Origin: Bacillota bacterium
Lineage (GTDB): Bacteria; Bacillota; Clostridia; Oscillospirales; Ruminococcaceae
Length of the DNA stretch: 61,156 bases
Assembly (NCBI GenBank): GCA_023443315.1
Contig: JAEZVA010000096.1
Span: forward strand, 1 to 61,156
Direction of reading: 5' to 3'
The position numbers and the translations under genes were made by a program. The notes beneath the pieces are model-generated. The model had not been told where the DNA came from. It searched no databases and worked only from the letters and a program-made list of their open reading frames with translations. Of the stretch, positions 42,773 to 51,087 are shown in pieces (the stretch's first letter is position 1; each line of letters begins with the position of its first letter).

Positions 42773-43744
42773 ATGTTTGATGTGACGGCTTTGGGCGAGC
42801 TGATAATGGACTTTACGCCCGCGGGTATTTCGGAGTTCGGCAGCCCCTTATTTGAGCAAAACCCCGGCGGAGCACCCGCGAACGTAGCGGCATGCGTCAC
42901 AAGGCTGGGCGGCAGCGCCGCGTATATTGGTAAGGTGGGGCAGGACGCGTTTGGCAGAGGGCTTAAGGGACACCTTGCGTCCAGAGGGGTGGATGTAAGC
43001 GGGGTAAAGGACACCCTGTTTTATCCCACCGCACTTGCGTTTGTGCTGCCCGACAAAAACGGCGGCACGGTACAGACCTTTTACCACAGCAGCACCGCCG
43101 ACGTTCGCCTGACGGCGGGCGAGGTGGACTATTCGCTGATTGAAAACGCCCGTGCGTTTTGTTTTGGTTCGGTTTCTATGACCGACGAGCCCGCCTGCAC
43201 CGCCACGATGACGGCAGCCGGGCACGCAAAGCAATTGGGTAAGCTGGTATGCTACGACCCAAACCTGCGGCTTTCGTTGTGGGAAAGCGAGCGGGTCGCC
43301 CGCGACTGCATCCTGCGCGGGATGCAGTTTGCACAGCTATTAAAGCTTTCAAAATCCGAGTTTGAGTTTGTGACGGGCGGGCTGACACTCGAGCAGGGCT
43401 GCCGCAGCCTGTTACGAGAGTATAACCTTACCGCCGTGGTTGTGACGCTGGGGCAAAAGGGCGCGTACTGCGCTACCCTGTCCCACGAGGTGCATGTGCC
43501 AGCATACGACATTGCGGTGCTCGACACCACGGGTGCGGGCGACGCGTTTGTGGGCGGCTTGTTGTACCGCATCTTACGGTTTGAGAAGCCCCTAGACCGC
43601 CTGACGCTTGCCGAGATGATGGTGTGCCTTGATTTTGCCACCGCCGTCGGCTCAATGACCACCACGATGCGCGGCGCGATGAACGCCCTGCCCACCATCG
43701 AGCAGGTGTACGAGTGTATGCGTAACACACCGAAGGTGGTTTAA
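42773..43744 (+). CDS. PfkB-family carbohydrate kinase (fructokinase-like)
   Basis: A 323-residue sugar kinase. The N-terminal signature GGAPANVAACVTRLGG and the C-terminal ATP/anion-hole motif DTTGAGDAFVGG, with the catalytic Asp, are intact. The pattern FDVTALGELIMDFTP is common in fructokinases. It phosphorylates a free sugar, most likely fructose, using ATP. GGGGAGG lies upstream of the start, and a strong terminator follows. Confidence 0.92.
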   Translation: MFDVTALGELIMDFTPAGISEFGSPLFEQNPGGAPANVAACVTRLGGSAAYIGKVGQDAFGRGLKGHLASRGVDVSGVKDTLFYPTALAFVLPDKNGGTVQTFYHSSTADVRLTAGEVDYSLIENARAFCFGSVSMTDEPACTATMTAAGHAKQLGKLVCYDPNLRLSLWESERVARDCILRGMQFAQLLKLSKSEFEFVTGGLTLEQGCRSLLREYNLTAVVVTLGQKGAYCATLSHEVHVPAYDIAVLDTTGAGDAFVGGLLYRILRFEKPLDRLTLAEMMVCLDFATAVGSMTTTMRGAMNALPTIEQVYECMRNTPKVV

Positions 43745-43765
43745 CAAAAGTTTATAGTCGATTAT

Positions 43766-43794
43766 GCCCGCCGAACCGTTCGGCGGGCTTTTTT
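43766..43794 (+). terminator. Terminator of the kinase gene
   Basis: A 10-bp perfect stem (43766-43775 with 43779-43788), 3-nt loop and TTTTTT. Confidence 0.92.
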
Positions 43795-43969
43795 ATATGC
43801 AAAAACGGGAATATTTTATGCACGGTGCGTCAAAACTACCCAGTAAGAATGGCACGGCTTTTTACCCGTGCGCATTGCCACAGCGTCTGAACTTATTTTT
43901 TAGTGGAGCAACCCGCCTGTAGAGAACCAAACGCTGGGCGCGGTGCCCCGAGAAAGGATATGGTTACCC

Positions 43970-44419
43970 ATGTTTCATTTGACCCCGAACGAATACTCCC
44001 AGCTTGTTAAGCGCGCGGAGCACCCGTCCGCTACTGTACGCGACTGCGCGGTGGCGTTTCTGTGCGGCGGCGCGGTGTGCGTCATCGGTGAGGCGCTGAG
44101 CACGCTGTACCACCAAAACCCCAACGTCACGCAGGAGATGGCAGGCACGCTTACCTCGATTACCCTGATCTTTGTCGCTGCGCTGCTCACGGGGCTGCAT
44201 GTGTTTGACGACATTGCCAAGTTTGCGGGCGCGGGCGTGTTGGTGCCGATTACGGGGTTTTCCAACTCCGTTGCCGCCCCTGCCATTGATTTTAAGAGCG
44301 AGGGGTTTGTGCTGGGACTGGGCGCAAAGATGTTTACAATTGCGGGACCCGTTATTGTGTATGGTCTAACCGCGGGTGTGGTATACGGGCTGATCTTGTT
44401 TTTGTTTGGTCTGTATTAA
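43970..44419 (+). CDS. spoVAC: Stage V sporulation protein AC
   Basis: A 149-residue membrane protein of the SpoVA complex, which moves dipicolinic acid into the forespore and releases it at germination. The sequence MFHLTPNEYSQLVKRAEHPS and the membrane segments with GAGVLVPITGFSNSVAAP are typical of SpoVAC, described as a mechanosensitive channel. The start is at 43970, with AAAGGAT about 11 nt upstream. spoVAD follows after 61 bp. A sigma-G promoter is expected upstream, but I could not identify one with confidence. Confidence 0.95.
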   Translation: MFHLTPNEYSQLVKRAEHPSATVRDCAVAFLCGGAVCVIGEALSTLYHQNPNVTQEMAGTLTSITLIFVAALLTGLHVFDDIAKFAGAGVLVPITGFSNSVAAPAIDFKSEGFVLGLGAKMFTIAGPVIVYGLTAGVVYGLILFLFGLY

Positions 44420-44480
44420 CGCAGTAGAAAACAGCGCACGGTCTGCAAAAGTCAAACCGCGAAAGGGTTGGTGAATCATT

Positions 44481-45503
44481 ATGCCTACACGTCAGGGAAG
44501 ATACACACTGCGTCTTGACACCTGTCCCAGCATTGCCGCGCATGCGTCGGTGGTGGGAAAAAAGGAGAGCGAAGGGCCGCTTGCGCGCTACTTTGACATG
44601 ATCTGTACCGACACCACCATGGGGGAAGAGACGTGGGAAAAGGCGGAAAGCCGTCTGCAAAAGGATGCCGTGAACAAGGCGCTATCCAAGGCGCAGCTTT
44701 CGCCTGCCGACATTGATTATGTGTTTGCGGGCGACCTGCTCAACCAGTCCATCAGCTCCACCTACGGGCTGCGCGACCTTGGTGTGCCGTTTTTGGGGCT
44801 GTTTGGGGCGTGCTCTACTATGGCGGAATCGCTGTGCATCGGCTCGGTGTTTGTGGATACGGGTGCGGCGGGCAGCTGCATCTGCGTCACCTCCTCGCAT
44901 TTCTGTTCGGCAGAGCGTCAATTTCGCTACCCGCTGGAGTACGGCGGTCTGCGCGCACCCAGCTCGCAGTGGACGGTGACGGGCTCGGGCTGCGCGATTG
45001 TAAAACAGTCGGCGCTCGCACCCTATATACGCGCGGTGACGGTGGGTAAGGTGCAGGATATGGGCATTACCGACGTCAACAACATGGGTGCCGCAATGGC
45101 ACCCGCGGCGGCAGACACCCTGCTGACCTATTTTACAGACACCGCAACCTCTCCCGACCAGTACGACCTGATTTTAACCGGCGACCTCGGGCAGGTGGGC
45201 TCGGAGCTGGTTGTGGAGCTGCTCAAACGGGAAGGGTACGACATCTCGGGTCGCCACAGCGACTGCGGGTTGCTAATCTTTGACTTAGAGGAGCAGGGGG
45301 TGAACGCGGGTGGCTCGGGCTGCGGATGCAGCGCATCGGTGCTGTGCTCGTACATCCTGTCGCGCATCAAGGAAGGCGCATTAAACAATGTGCTGTTTGT
45401 CGCAACAGGCGCGCTGATGAGCACCACCAGCCTACAACAGGGCGAAAGCATCCCCGGAATAGCGCATCTGGTGTACCTATCTAACACCAAATGGAGCTCA
45501 TAG
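44481..45503 (+). CDS. spoVAD: Stage V sporulation protein AD
   Basis: A 340-residue soluble protein with a thiolase-like fold that binds dipicolinic acid. Typical segments are YVFAGDLLNQSISSTYGLRD, LGLFGACSTMAESL and GSGCGCSASVLCSY. The length matches the family. It lies between spoVAC and a repeat cluster; spoVAE comes 648 bp later, which is unusual because these genes are normally adjacent. Confidence 0.95.
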   Translation: MPTRQGRYTLRLDTCPSIAAHASVVGKKESEGPLARYFDMICTDTTMGEETWEKAESRLQKDAVNKALSKAQLSPADIDYVFAGDLLNQSISSTYGLRDLGVPFLGLFGACSTMAESLCIGSVFVDTGAAGSCICVTSSHFCSAERQFRYPLEYGGLRAPSSQWTVTGSGCAIVKQSALAPYIRAVTVGKVQDMGITDVNNMGAAMAPAAADTLLTYFTDTATSPDQYDLILTGDLGQVGSELVVELLKREGYDISGRHSDCGLLIFDLEEQGVNAGGSGCGCSASVLCSYILSRIKEGALNNVLFVATGALMSTTSLQQGESIPGIAHLVYLSNTKWSS

Positions 45504-45543
45504 CCAAGCTAAAGCTTGGCATTACAAAAACCTACGGTTTTTC
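45501..45543. repeat. Double-hairpin unit 1
   Basis: GCCAAGC/GCTTGGC (45503-45509 with 45514-45520), then after CATTAC the stem AAAAACC/GGTTTTT (45526-45532 with 45536-45542). It starts at the spoVAD stop codon. Confidence 0.8.
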
Positions 45544-45652
45544 GCTCTATTTTAGCTTACCATTAACGCATTATGAGAATCTCCTGTTCTCCGGTTTTCT
45601 GGTTTTCTGCGTAATATGAAACCCACGCCGTAGGGAGCGACGCCCTCGTCGC

Positions 45653-45700
45653 ATAGCCAAGCTAAAGCTTGGCATTGGGAAAACCTGCGGGTTTTCCACG
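45653..45700. repeat. Double-hairpin unit 2
   Basis: GCCAAGC/GCTTGGC (45656-45662 with 45667-45673), then CATTG and GGAAAACC/GGTTTTCC (45678-45685 with 45690-45697). The second stem is longer by compensating G-C pairs relative to unit 1. Confidence 0.8.
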
Positions 45701-45906
45701 ACTTACTAGTAGGGAGCGACGCCCTCGTCGCTCCGTCCCCAACCAGTTACAAAAAGGCGTTTGGGTAAATACCACGGTGATAATCGGAACGGTCAAGACC
45801 GTTCCCTACAGCATACGATTTTCAGCACGCATCATCATTGCCACCCGTAGGGGCGCGCATTGCGCGTCCGCATCGCAAACCTTCGCATCGCGAATCAAAG
45901 CTACGC

Positions 45907-45949
45907 ATAGCCAATCTTTGATTGGCATTTGGAGAACCATCGGTTCTCT
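45907..45949. repeat. Double-hairpin unit 3
   Basis: GCCAATC/GATTGGC (45910-45916 with 45920-45926), then CATTTG and GAGAACC/GGTTCTC (45932-45938 with 45942-45948). Compared with units 1 and 2, both arms of both stems changed together, so pairing is conserved. Confidence 0.8.
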
Positions 45950-46151
45950 GGTTTTCGCCTTATTTTAAGTCTTCGTATGAGGCTGCCCGTAGGCGAAACC
46001 TTGTTAATAACGCGGAGCGACGAGGGCGTCGCTCCCTACGACATAAACCGTGCTGCGCGTACCTTCACCTTAAGGGAGTGTGCTGTATTCTACCCACCAA
46101 GCCAAAAGGGATGTATACCTAATTTGTTATAAATAAGAAAGGACAAACCCC

Positions 46152-46508
46152 ATGAACTATGTAAACGCCTTCTGGGTCGGCGGACTGCTGTGCGCCATTG
46201 CCCAGGTTTTAATCAATAAAACCAAGCTGACCCCCGCGCGTATTCTTGTTACCTATGTGGTTGCTGGCGTGGTGCTCGGTGCACTGGGGGTATACCAGCC
46301 GCTGGTGGAGTTTGCGGGCGCGGGCGCTACTGTGCCGCTCACCGGCTTTGGTTACCTCATTGCAAAGGGCACCAAGGAGGCCATCCGCCAGGAGGGGCTG
46401 ATTGGTGCGTTAACGGGCGGCATTACCGCCGCCGCCGCGGGTATCACTGCCGCCGTGTTCTTCGGCTTTTTGGTGGCGCTTATCTTCAAGCCAAAGGATA
46501 AGGCATAA
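46152..46508 (+). CDS. spoVAE: Stage V sporulation protein AE
   Basis: A 118-residue membrane protein with three to four hydrophobic segments. FAGAGATVPLTGFGYLIAKG is the family hallmark, related to the corresponding motif of SpoVAC. It belongs to the dipicolinic acid channel complex of the spore inner membrane. AAAGGA lies 8 nt before the start. It is separated from spoVAD by the repeat cluster and ends at a bidirectional terminator. Confidence 0.94.
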   Translation: MNYVNAFWVGGLLCAIAQVLINKTKLTPARILVTYVVAGVVLGALGVYQPLVEFAGAGATVPLTGFGYLIAKGTKEAIRQEGLIGALTGGITAAAAGITAAVFFGFLVALIFKPKDKA

Positions 46509-46524
46509 TGCCCACACAACAGAC

Positions 46525-46555
46525 AGAGGGAACGGATTTATCCGTTCCCTCTTTG
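46525..46555. terminator. Bidirectional hairpin terminator
   Basis: A 12-bp perfect stem (46525-46536 with 46541-46552) with a 4-nt loop. It separates spoVAE from the convergent degV gene. Confidence 0.88.
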
Positions 46556-46617
46556 CCTCTGTTGGGGTTGCCATATGGTATTGTTTACCGAACAAGCGAT
46601 GTAAGAGTTGTGCCCCC

Positions 46618-47496
46618 TTAGCGGCGCTTCTTGCCCAAAAACGCCACGCCCACCACCTCAGGACCACTGTTGATGGCGATGCACGCACCGATGTAGTAGA
46701 TGCCCACTGGCGGGTAGCCCAGTGCCTTAGTTAGCGCCTTTGCGCAATCCTCGCCCACGCCGTCGCGGCTGCCGTGCACAACAAGGTAGGGCGATTTCGG
46801 CTCTGGCTTACGCTCCTTTACAAGCTCGACAGTACGGGTAATGACCGCCTTGTCTCCACGCACCTTGTCCTCGATGTTCATCTTGCCGTCTACAATCGAG
46901 ATAACAGGGCGCAGCCCCAGCATCTCGCCCACAAACGCCGCCACAACGCCGATGCGCCCCGACTTCTTGGCGTATTCCAGCGTATAGGGGGTAAACAGGA
47001 TCTCAACACGGGTAAAATAGTCCTCTAGGTATGCGGCCACCTCCTTTGCGGTGGCGCCCGCACGCACCATCTTTACCCCCTCAATCTGGGGGTAGCCGTA
47101 GCTCATGGTGTAGTTTAGGCTGTCTACCACGTAGATCTCAAGCTCTGCGTTGGGGTGGTCGTCGTAGTACATCGTGCGTGCCATGACTGCGGCGTCCTTG
47201 GTGGCGGAGCCGGTGGAGGAGATCGCCGTGACGATGACCGCCTCGTAGCCCTGTGCCGCTGCCTTTTCGTACTCCTCTAAGTAGGTTGCGTAGGTAATCT
47301 GCGCCGTGGTTGGGATGCCGATGCTGTTTTTCAGGATCTCGTAGAACTCGGTGTTTGTAAAGTCCACCCGCTCGAGATACCCTCTGCCATCCACCGTGAT
47401 GGGGATGGGCAGCACCTTGATGCCGTACTCCTGTGCGTCCCGCTCGGGTAGGTCACACGCGGAGTCGGTAAGAAACCGAACCTTCATACTGCTCAT
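46618..47496 (-). CDS. DegV-family fatty-acid-binding protein
   Basis: A 292-residue protein of the DegV/FakB family, which binds a fatty acid and presents it to the FakA kinase. It has the N-terminal FLTDSACDLPE, the TTAQITYATY segment, AISSTGSATKDAA and the C-terminal CIAINSGPEVVGVAF. The start is placed at 47496, 10 nt after AAAAGGAG; an ATG at 47541 is upstream of that site. No fakA lies nearby. Confidence 0.92.
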   Translation of the reverse strand: MSSMKVRFLTDSACDLPERDAQEYGIKVLPIPITVDGRGYLERVDFTNTEFYEILKNSIGIPTTAQITYATYLEEYEKAAAQGYEAVIVTAISSTGSATKDAAVMARTMYYDDHPNAELEIYVVDSLNYTMSYGYPQIEGVKMVRAGATAKEVAAYLEDYFTRVEILFTPYTLEYAKKSGRIGVVAAFVGEMLGLRPVISIVDGKMNIEDKVRGDKAVITRTVELVKERKPEPKSPYLVVHGSRDGVGEDCAKALTKALGYPPVGIYYIGACIAINSGPEVVGVAFLGKKRR

Positions 47497-47571
47497 TGCC
47501 AGCCTACTCCTTTTCCGGCAGACAATATTCTGCCGTTTCATCTTTACTCTAGTTTATTCGAAATGCGGAAC

Positions 47572-48090
47572 TCAGTCCCGCACAGGGGTGTCGTCCCAGT
47601 TGTACTGCGTCAGCCTGCCTTCGTTTTGCAGGGCGTGGTAGCCCCACTGGCGCAGGGTCTCGTAAGCCGCAATAGCGGCGGCGTTAGACAGGTTTAAGCT
47701 ACGTGCCTGCCCGACCATGGGAATGCGCACACATTCATCGGGGTGCGCAAACAAAAGCGATTCAGGCAGCCCCGCGTCCTCTCGCCCGAACACCAGATAG
47801 CAGTCGTCGGGGTACGATGCGTCGGAGTGCACGGTCTTTGCCTTGGTGGTAAAAAAACGGTACACCCCGCCTTTGGTCTTATCTAAAAAATCGGCGAGGC
47901 TGTCGTAATAGGTGATGTCAAGCAGGTGCCAGTAGTCTAGCCCCGCGCGTTTTAGCTCCCGGTCGGTCGGCTCAAACGCCATGGGGCGTACCAGATGCAG
48001 TCTTGCGCCGGTTACGGCGCAGGTGCGCGCAATGTTGCCGGTGTTTTGGGGGATGCGTGGTTCTACCAGTACAATATTTAAACGGGACAT
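47572..48090 (-). CDS. trmL: tRNA (cytidine(34)-2'-O)-methyltransferase
   Basis: A 172-residue SPOUT-fold methyltransferase that 2'-O-methylates the wobble base of leucine tRNAs. It has the N-terminal NIVLVEPRIPQNTGNIART, the middle LVFGREDAGLPESL and the knot region RSLNLSNAAAIAAYE. The length matches TrmL. The start is at 48090, with GGGAGGGG 7 nt upstream. It lies 75 bp upstream of degV on the same strand. Confidence 0.95.
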   Translation of the reverse strand: MSRLNIVLVEPRIPQNTGNIARTCAVTGARLHLVRPMAFEPTDRELKRAGLDYWHLLDITYYDSLADFLDKTKGGVYRFFTTKAKTVHSDASYPDDCYLVFGREDAGLPESLLFAHPDECVRIPMVGQARSLNLSNAAAIAAYETLRQWGYHALQNEGRLTQYNWDDTPVRD

Positions 48091-48310
48091 AGCATAGCCC
48101 CTCCCTTTACTGCCGTGCTTTGCTCTGTGCAAAGAAACTGTAATTAATAAACAAAATAAGGTACGCTTCTTATTAAACTATAAAACGCACAGATAATCAA
48201 GCTGTTTTCACCAATCACGCACTGTCAATCCGTACCGCGGCAGTCTGAGTGTAATGGTGCGATTCACCCCAAAAAGTGCCATGGCAATGGGGAATATCCA
48301 TCCAAAAGAC

Positions 48311-48340
48311 TTGTACTGTCTATGGGCGATATGCTACAAT
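48311..48340 (+). promoter_or_regulatory. Promoter of the flavodiiron gene
   Basis: TTGTAC (48311-48316), an 18-nt spacer and TACAAT (48335-48340), about 40 nt before the start. Confidence 0.65.
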
Positions 48341-48383
48341 CAGATAAAATCTTACACAAAGTACAACAGGAGGTTGTTATAAT

Positions 48384-49592
48384 ATGTATTGTGTTCAGGA
48401 GATTTCGCCCAAGGTGTTTTGGGTGGGGGCAAACGATCGGCGCATCGAGCGGTTTGAGAATATGTTCCCCCTTACAAACGGGGTTGCGTACAACTCGTAC
48501 CTGATTGCCGACGAAAAAACCGCGCTGCTAGACACGGTGGATTCCGCGGTAGGCACCCAGTACCTTGAAAACGTCGAGCATGTTCTAAACGGCAGGGCGC
48601 TTGATTATCTTATAATAAACCACATGGAGCCCGACCACTGCGCGAGCATTGAGGAGATTGTGCGCCGCTACCCCGACGTGACGGTTATTGGCAACAAAAA
48701 GACGTTTGAGCTGTTTTCTCAGTTTTACAATATGGACATCACCGCCCGTCAGATGGAGGTGAAGGAGGGGCAGGAGCTGTGCCTTGGCGCACACACCCTG
48801 CGCTTTTACATGGCGCCCATGGTGCACTGGCCCGAGGTGATGGTCACCTACGAGGTAAGCCACGGCATCCTGTTTTCCGCCGACGCGTTTGGCTCGTTTG
48901 GTGCGCTTTCGGGCAACCTGTTTGCGGATGAAACGGAGTTTGAGAACGCATTCTTGGATGAATCGCGTCGGTATTACGCCAACATCGTGGGCAAGTACGG
49001 CCCGCAGGTGCAGGCGCTATTAAAAAAGCTCAGCGGGGTTTCTGTCAACATGATCTGTGCGCTGCACGGACCCATCTGGCGCAAGAACCTTGGCTATATC
49101 TTAGACAAGTACGATAAATGGAGCCGCTACGAGCCAGAGAAGCAGGGCGTTGTGCTGTTTTACGCCTCGATGTACGGCAACACCGAAAACGCCGTGTACG
49201 CGCTCGCAAACAAGCTTGCCCAGCGCGGCGTGACCGATATGCGGATGTATGATGTATCCAAGACCCATGCGTCCTACATCATCTCGGACGCGTGGAAGTA
49301 CAGCCATATGGTTATTGCATCGCCCACCTACAACCTAAACCTGTACTTTGTAATGGACGCAGCCCTTCGCGAGATGGCGGCGCTGAACCTGCGCGGACGC
49401 AAGGTTGCGATTATGGGCAACCACTCGTGGGCAAGTGCCGCCGTCAAGGAGATGGTGGGGATGATAAGCGCGATGAAGGACACCGAGATTATCGGCGAGC
49501 CGATGGATATCCGCTCGAGCCTCAAAGAAGCGCGCGAGGCAGAGCTTGACGCGTTAGCGGACGCAATTGCCGCCTCGGTGCTGCAAAAATAA
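48384..49592 (+). CDS. fprA: FprA-type flavodiiron protein (O2/NO reductase)
   Basis: A 402-residue A-type flavoprotein that reduces oxygen to water (or NO to N2O) in anaerobes. The N-terminal beta-lactamase-like domain carries the di-iron ligands H80-x-E82-x-D84-H85. The C-terminal flavodoxin domain begins with the FMN loop YASMYGNTENA and has SPTYNLNLYF. No rubredoxin domain is fused. AGGAGG lies 10 nt upstream, and a promoter lies directly before it. It fits a strict anaerobe needing oxygen detoxification. Confidence 0.95.
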   Translation: MYCVQEISPKVFWVGANDRRIERFENMFPLTNGVAYNSYLIADEKTALLDTVDSAVGTQYLENVEHVLNGRALDYLIINHMEPDHCASIEEIVRRYPDVTVIGNKKTFELFSQFYNMDITARQMEVKEGQELCLGAHTLRFYMAPMVHWPEVMVTYEVSHGILFSADAFGSFGALSGNLFADETEFENAFLDESRRYYANIVGKYGPQVQALLKKLSGVSVNMICALHGPIWRKNLGYILDKYDKWSRYEPEKQGVVLFYASMYGNTENAVYALANKLAQRGVTDMRMYDVSKTHASYIISDAWKYSHMVIASPTYNLNLYFVMDAALREMAALNLRGRKVAIMGNHSWASAAVKEMVGMISAMKDTEIIGEPMDIRSSLKEAREAELDALADAIAASVLQK

Positions 49593-49671
49593 ACAAGCCA
49601 TTCGCAAAACCCGACTCTTAACTGCGCAGACCGATGCGATTGACAGTTTTAGAATAAAGGTTGTGACCGAC

Positions 49672-50454
49672 TTGAGACAAACAATAACACCCACAAAGGC
49701 GATAAAGGCGGCAGCGGTGGTTCTTACGCTGTTTGTGTTCCAACAGCTAGCTTCTGGCTCGGGAATTCTCGTCGCCAATCTGTTCTCGTATACACGCATT
49801 GACCCCGACGGGCAGTTTATGTGGATATCGGTGCACCATATCGTGCAGATGGCGGTCGCCCTTGCCGCAATATGGCTACTCACCGCCGTTTGGGGCATCG
49901 ACTTCGGGCTGCGGGTGGGGAATCTGCGCGCCGGTCTACGGGCGATGGGATGGTTTTTTTCAGTGTTTATCCCCTATACCGTGGGGGCGTATGCGGTTAT
50001 GATGCTGTTGGGCGGCGAACCGACCTATGCATTCCCCTTAACCACCCGCAACGTACTGGGTACGCTAGGTTTTCAGCTTTTGCTCTCGGGTACGGCGGAG
50101 GAGCTGCTGTTTCGCGCGCTACCAATCAGCGTGATGTGGCATCTGCTGGGTAAGGGAAGGCTCATCGGCTTTGGCTCCTCCCCAAAAAGGCGCCCCTACC
50201 GCAGACCGGGGCTAGAGGTATACGGGGCGGGCATCGTCGCCGCGGTATTGTTTGCGGTGGCGCACATAAACTGGAGCCTTACGCCGTTTACCCTTTCGTA
50301 CGACTCGTTTCAGCTTGTATATGCGTTTGTATTAGGCATCGTGTACGCGCAAACCTACGAGCGCACAGGCAGCGTGGTGTACCCGATGATTATGCACTCG
50401 ATGGCAAACGTGCTAATGGTAGGCGGAGGGTATTTGTGCTCGGTGGTGTTCTAA
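49672..50454 (+). CDS. CPBP-family intramembrane metalloprotease (copy 2)
   Basis: A 260-residue membrane protein with about seven hydrophobic segments and all three CPBP motifs: EELLFR, FAVAH and HSMAN. No ATG lies near the expected N-terminus. A TTG at 49672, 11 nt after AAAGG, gives a suitable first membrane segment; a GTG at 49663 is another choice. The frame stays open upstream into fprA but has no family sequence there. It lies 80 bp after fprA and probably shares its transcript. The target is unknown. Confidence 0.85.
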   Translation: MRQTITPTKAIKAAAVVLTLFVFQQLASGSGILVANLFSYTRIDPDGQFMWISVHHIVQMAVALAAIWLLTAVWGIDFGLRVGNLRAGLRAMGWFFSVFIPYTVGAYAVMMLLGGEPTYAFPLTTRNVLGTLGFQLLLSGTAEELLFRALPISVMWHLLGKGRLIGFGSSPKRRPYRRPGLEVYGAGIVAAVLFAVAHINWSLTPFTLSYDSFQLVYAFVLGIVYAQTYERTGSVVYPMIMHSMANVLMVGGGYLCSVVF

Positions 50455-50463
50455 ATATATAAG

Positions 50464-50494
50464 AAAAAACCCGCCTATGAGCGGGTTTTTTTGT
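50464..50494. terminator. Bidirectional hairpin terminator
   Basis: A 10-bp stem including A/T ends (50465-50474 with 50481-50490) with a 6-nt loop and TTTTTTT. It lies between the CPBP gene and the convergent acetyltransferase gene. Confidence 0.9.
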
Positions 50495-50506
50495 TTGTGT
50501 TGATTT

Positions 50507-51049
50507 TTAGTGGTCTAAATAGAGCACGCAGCAGTCAAACTCTCGTAGACCGTCGTAGCTTTGGTAGGTGCCGTTGTGGTGGGGCACAAAGCCAAGGCGG
50601 CGCAATATCCTGCCCGACACGGGGTTATCCAGCGCATGAACACCGACAAAGTGGGTGAGCCCCGCCTCGCTTACGGCGTACTCCATCACACGCCTTGCCG
50701 CCTCGGTGGTGTAGCCCTGCCCCCAGTGCGCAGCACCGATGCAGTAGCCAATCTCGTGTCGGTCGGGGTACTCCTCGTTTTGCACAAGCCCGATGGAACC
50801 GATTAACGTGCCGCTTTGCTTTACCGCAATCCCCCAGTTGTAAAACCCCGGGGTAGTCAGCCCGTTCTCGCATTCCTTCAGCCACTGCAGGGTAACGTCC
50901 GCCGAGGAGTGTACGTTCCACCGCATAAAGTACGCCACCCGTTTATCGCTTGCCCAGTTGTGGTAAACCGCCTGTACGTCGGCGGTGGTCAGCGGGCGAA
51001 GAAGCAAGCGGTCGGTTTCTATGGGTGTGATTATTCTTTGCTCCGGCAT
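50507..51049 (-). CDS. GNAT acetyltransferase, RimJ/RimL type
   Basis: A 180-residue acetyl-CoA-dependent N-acetyltransferase. It has the start ETDRLLLRPLTTADVQ, the central IGSIGLVQNEEYPDRHEIGYCI and the acetyl-CoA loop HWGQGYTTEAAR, with GRILRRLGF near the end. Members acetylate ribosomal protein N-termini or small molecules; this group is variable. AAAGGAG lies 6 nt before the start. The racemase gene lies 38 bp upstream on the same strand. Confidence 0.9.
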   Translation of the reverse strand: MPEQRIITPIETDRLLLRPLTTADVQAVYHNWASDKRVAYFMRWNVHSSADVTLQWLKECENGLTTPGFYNWGIAVKQSGTLIGSIGLVQNEEYPDRHEIGYCIGAAHWGQGYTTEAARRVMEYAVSEAGLTHFVGVHALDNPVSGRILRRLGFVPHHNGTYQSYDGLREFDCCVLYLDH

Positions 51050-51087
51050 AACAGGCTCCTTTCTGCTTGATAAGAGGGGGGATTTTT

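Larger units (their letters stand above)
45544..46151. repeat. Repeat cluster inside the spoVA operon
   Basis: No gene is present. REP-like GTAGGG units lie at 45630-45652, 45719-45735, 45785-45809 (inverted, core GGTCAAGACC), 45847-45870 and 46013-46039 (inverted). Double-hairpin units lie at 45653-45700 and 45907-45949. A GAGAA/TTCTC half-unit lies near 45572-45590. Some units join directly: the palindrome at 45630 runs into double-hairpin unit 2. The final part (46090-46151) holds the AAGGA site of spoVAE. Confidence 0.85.
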
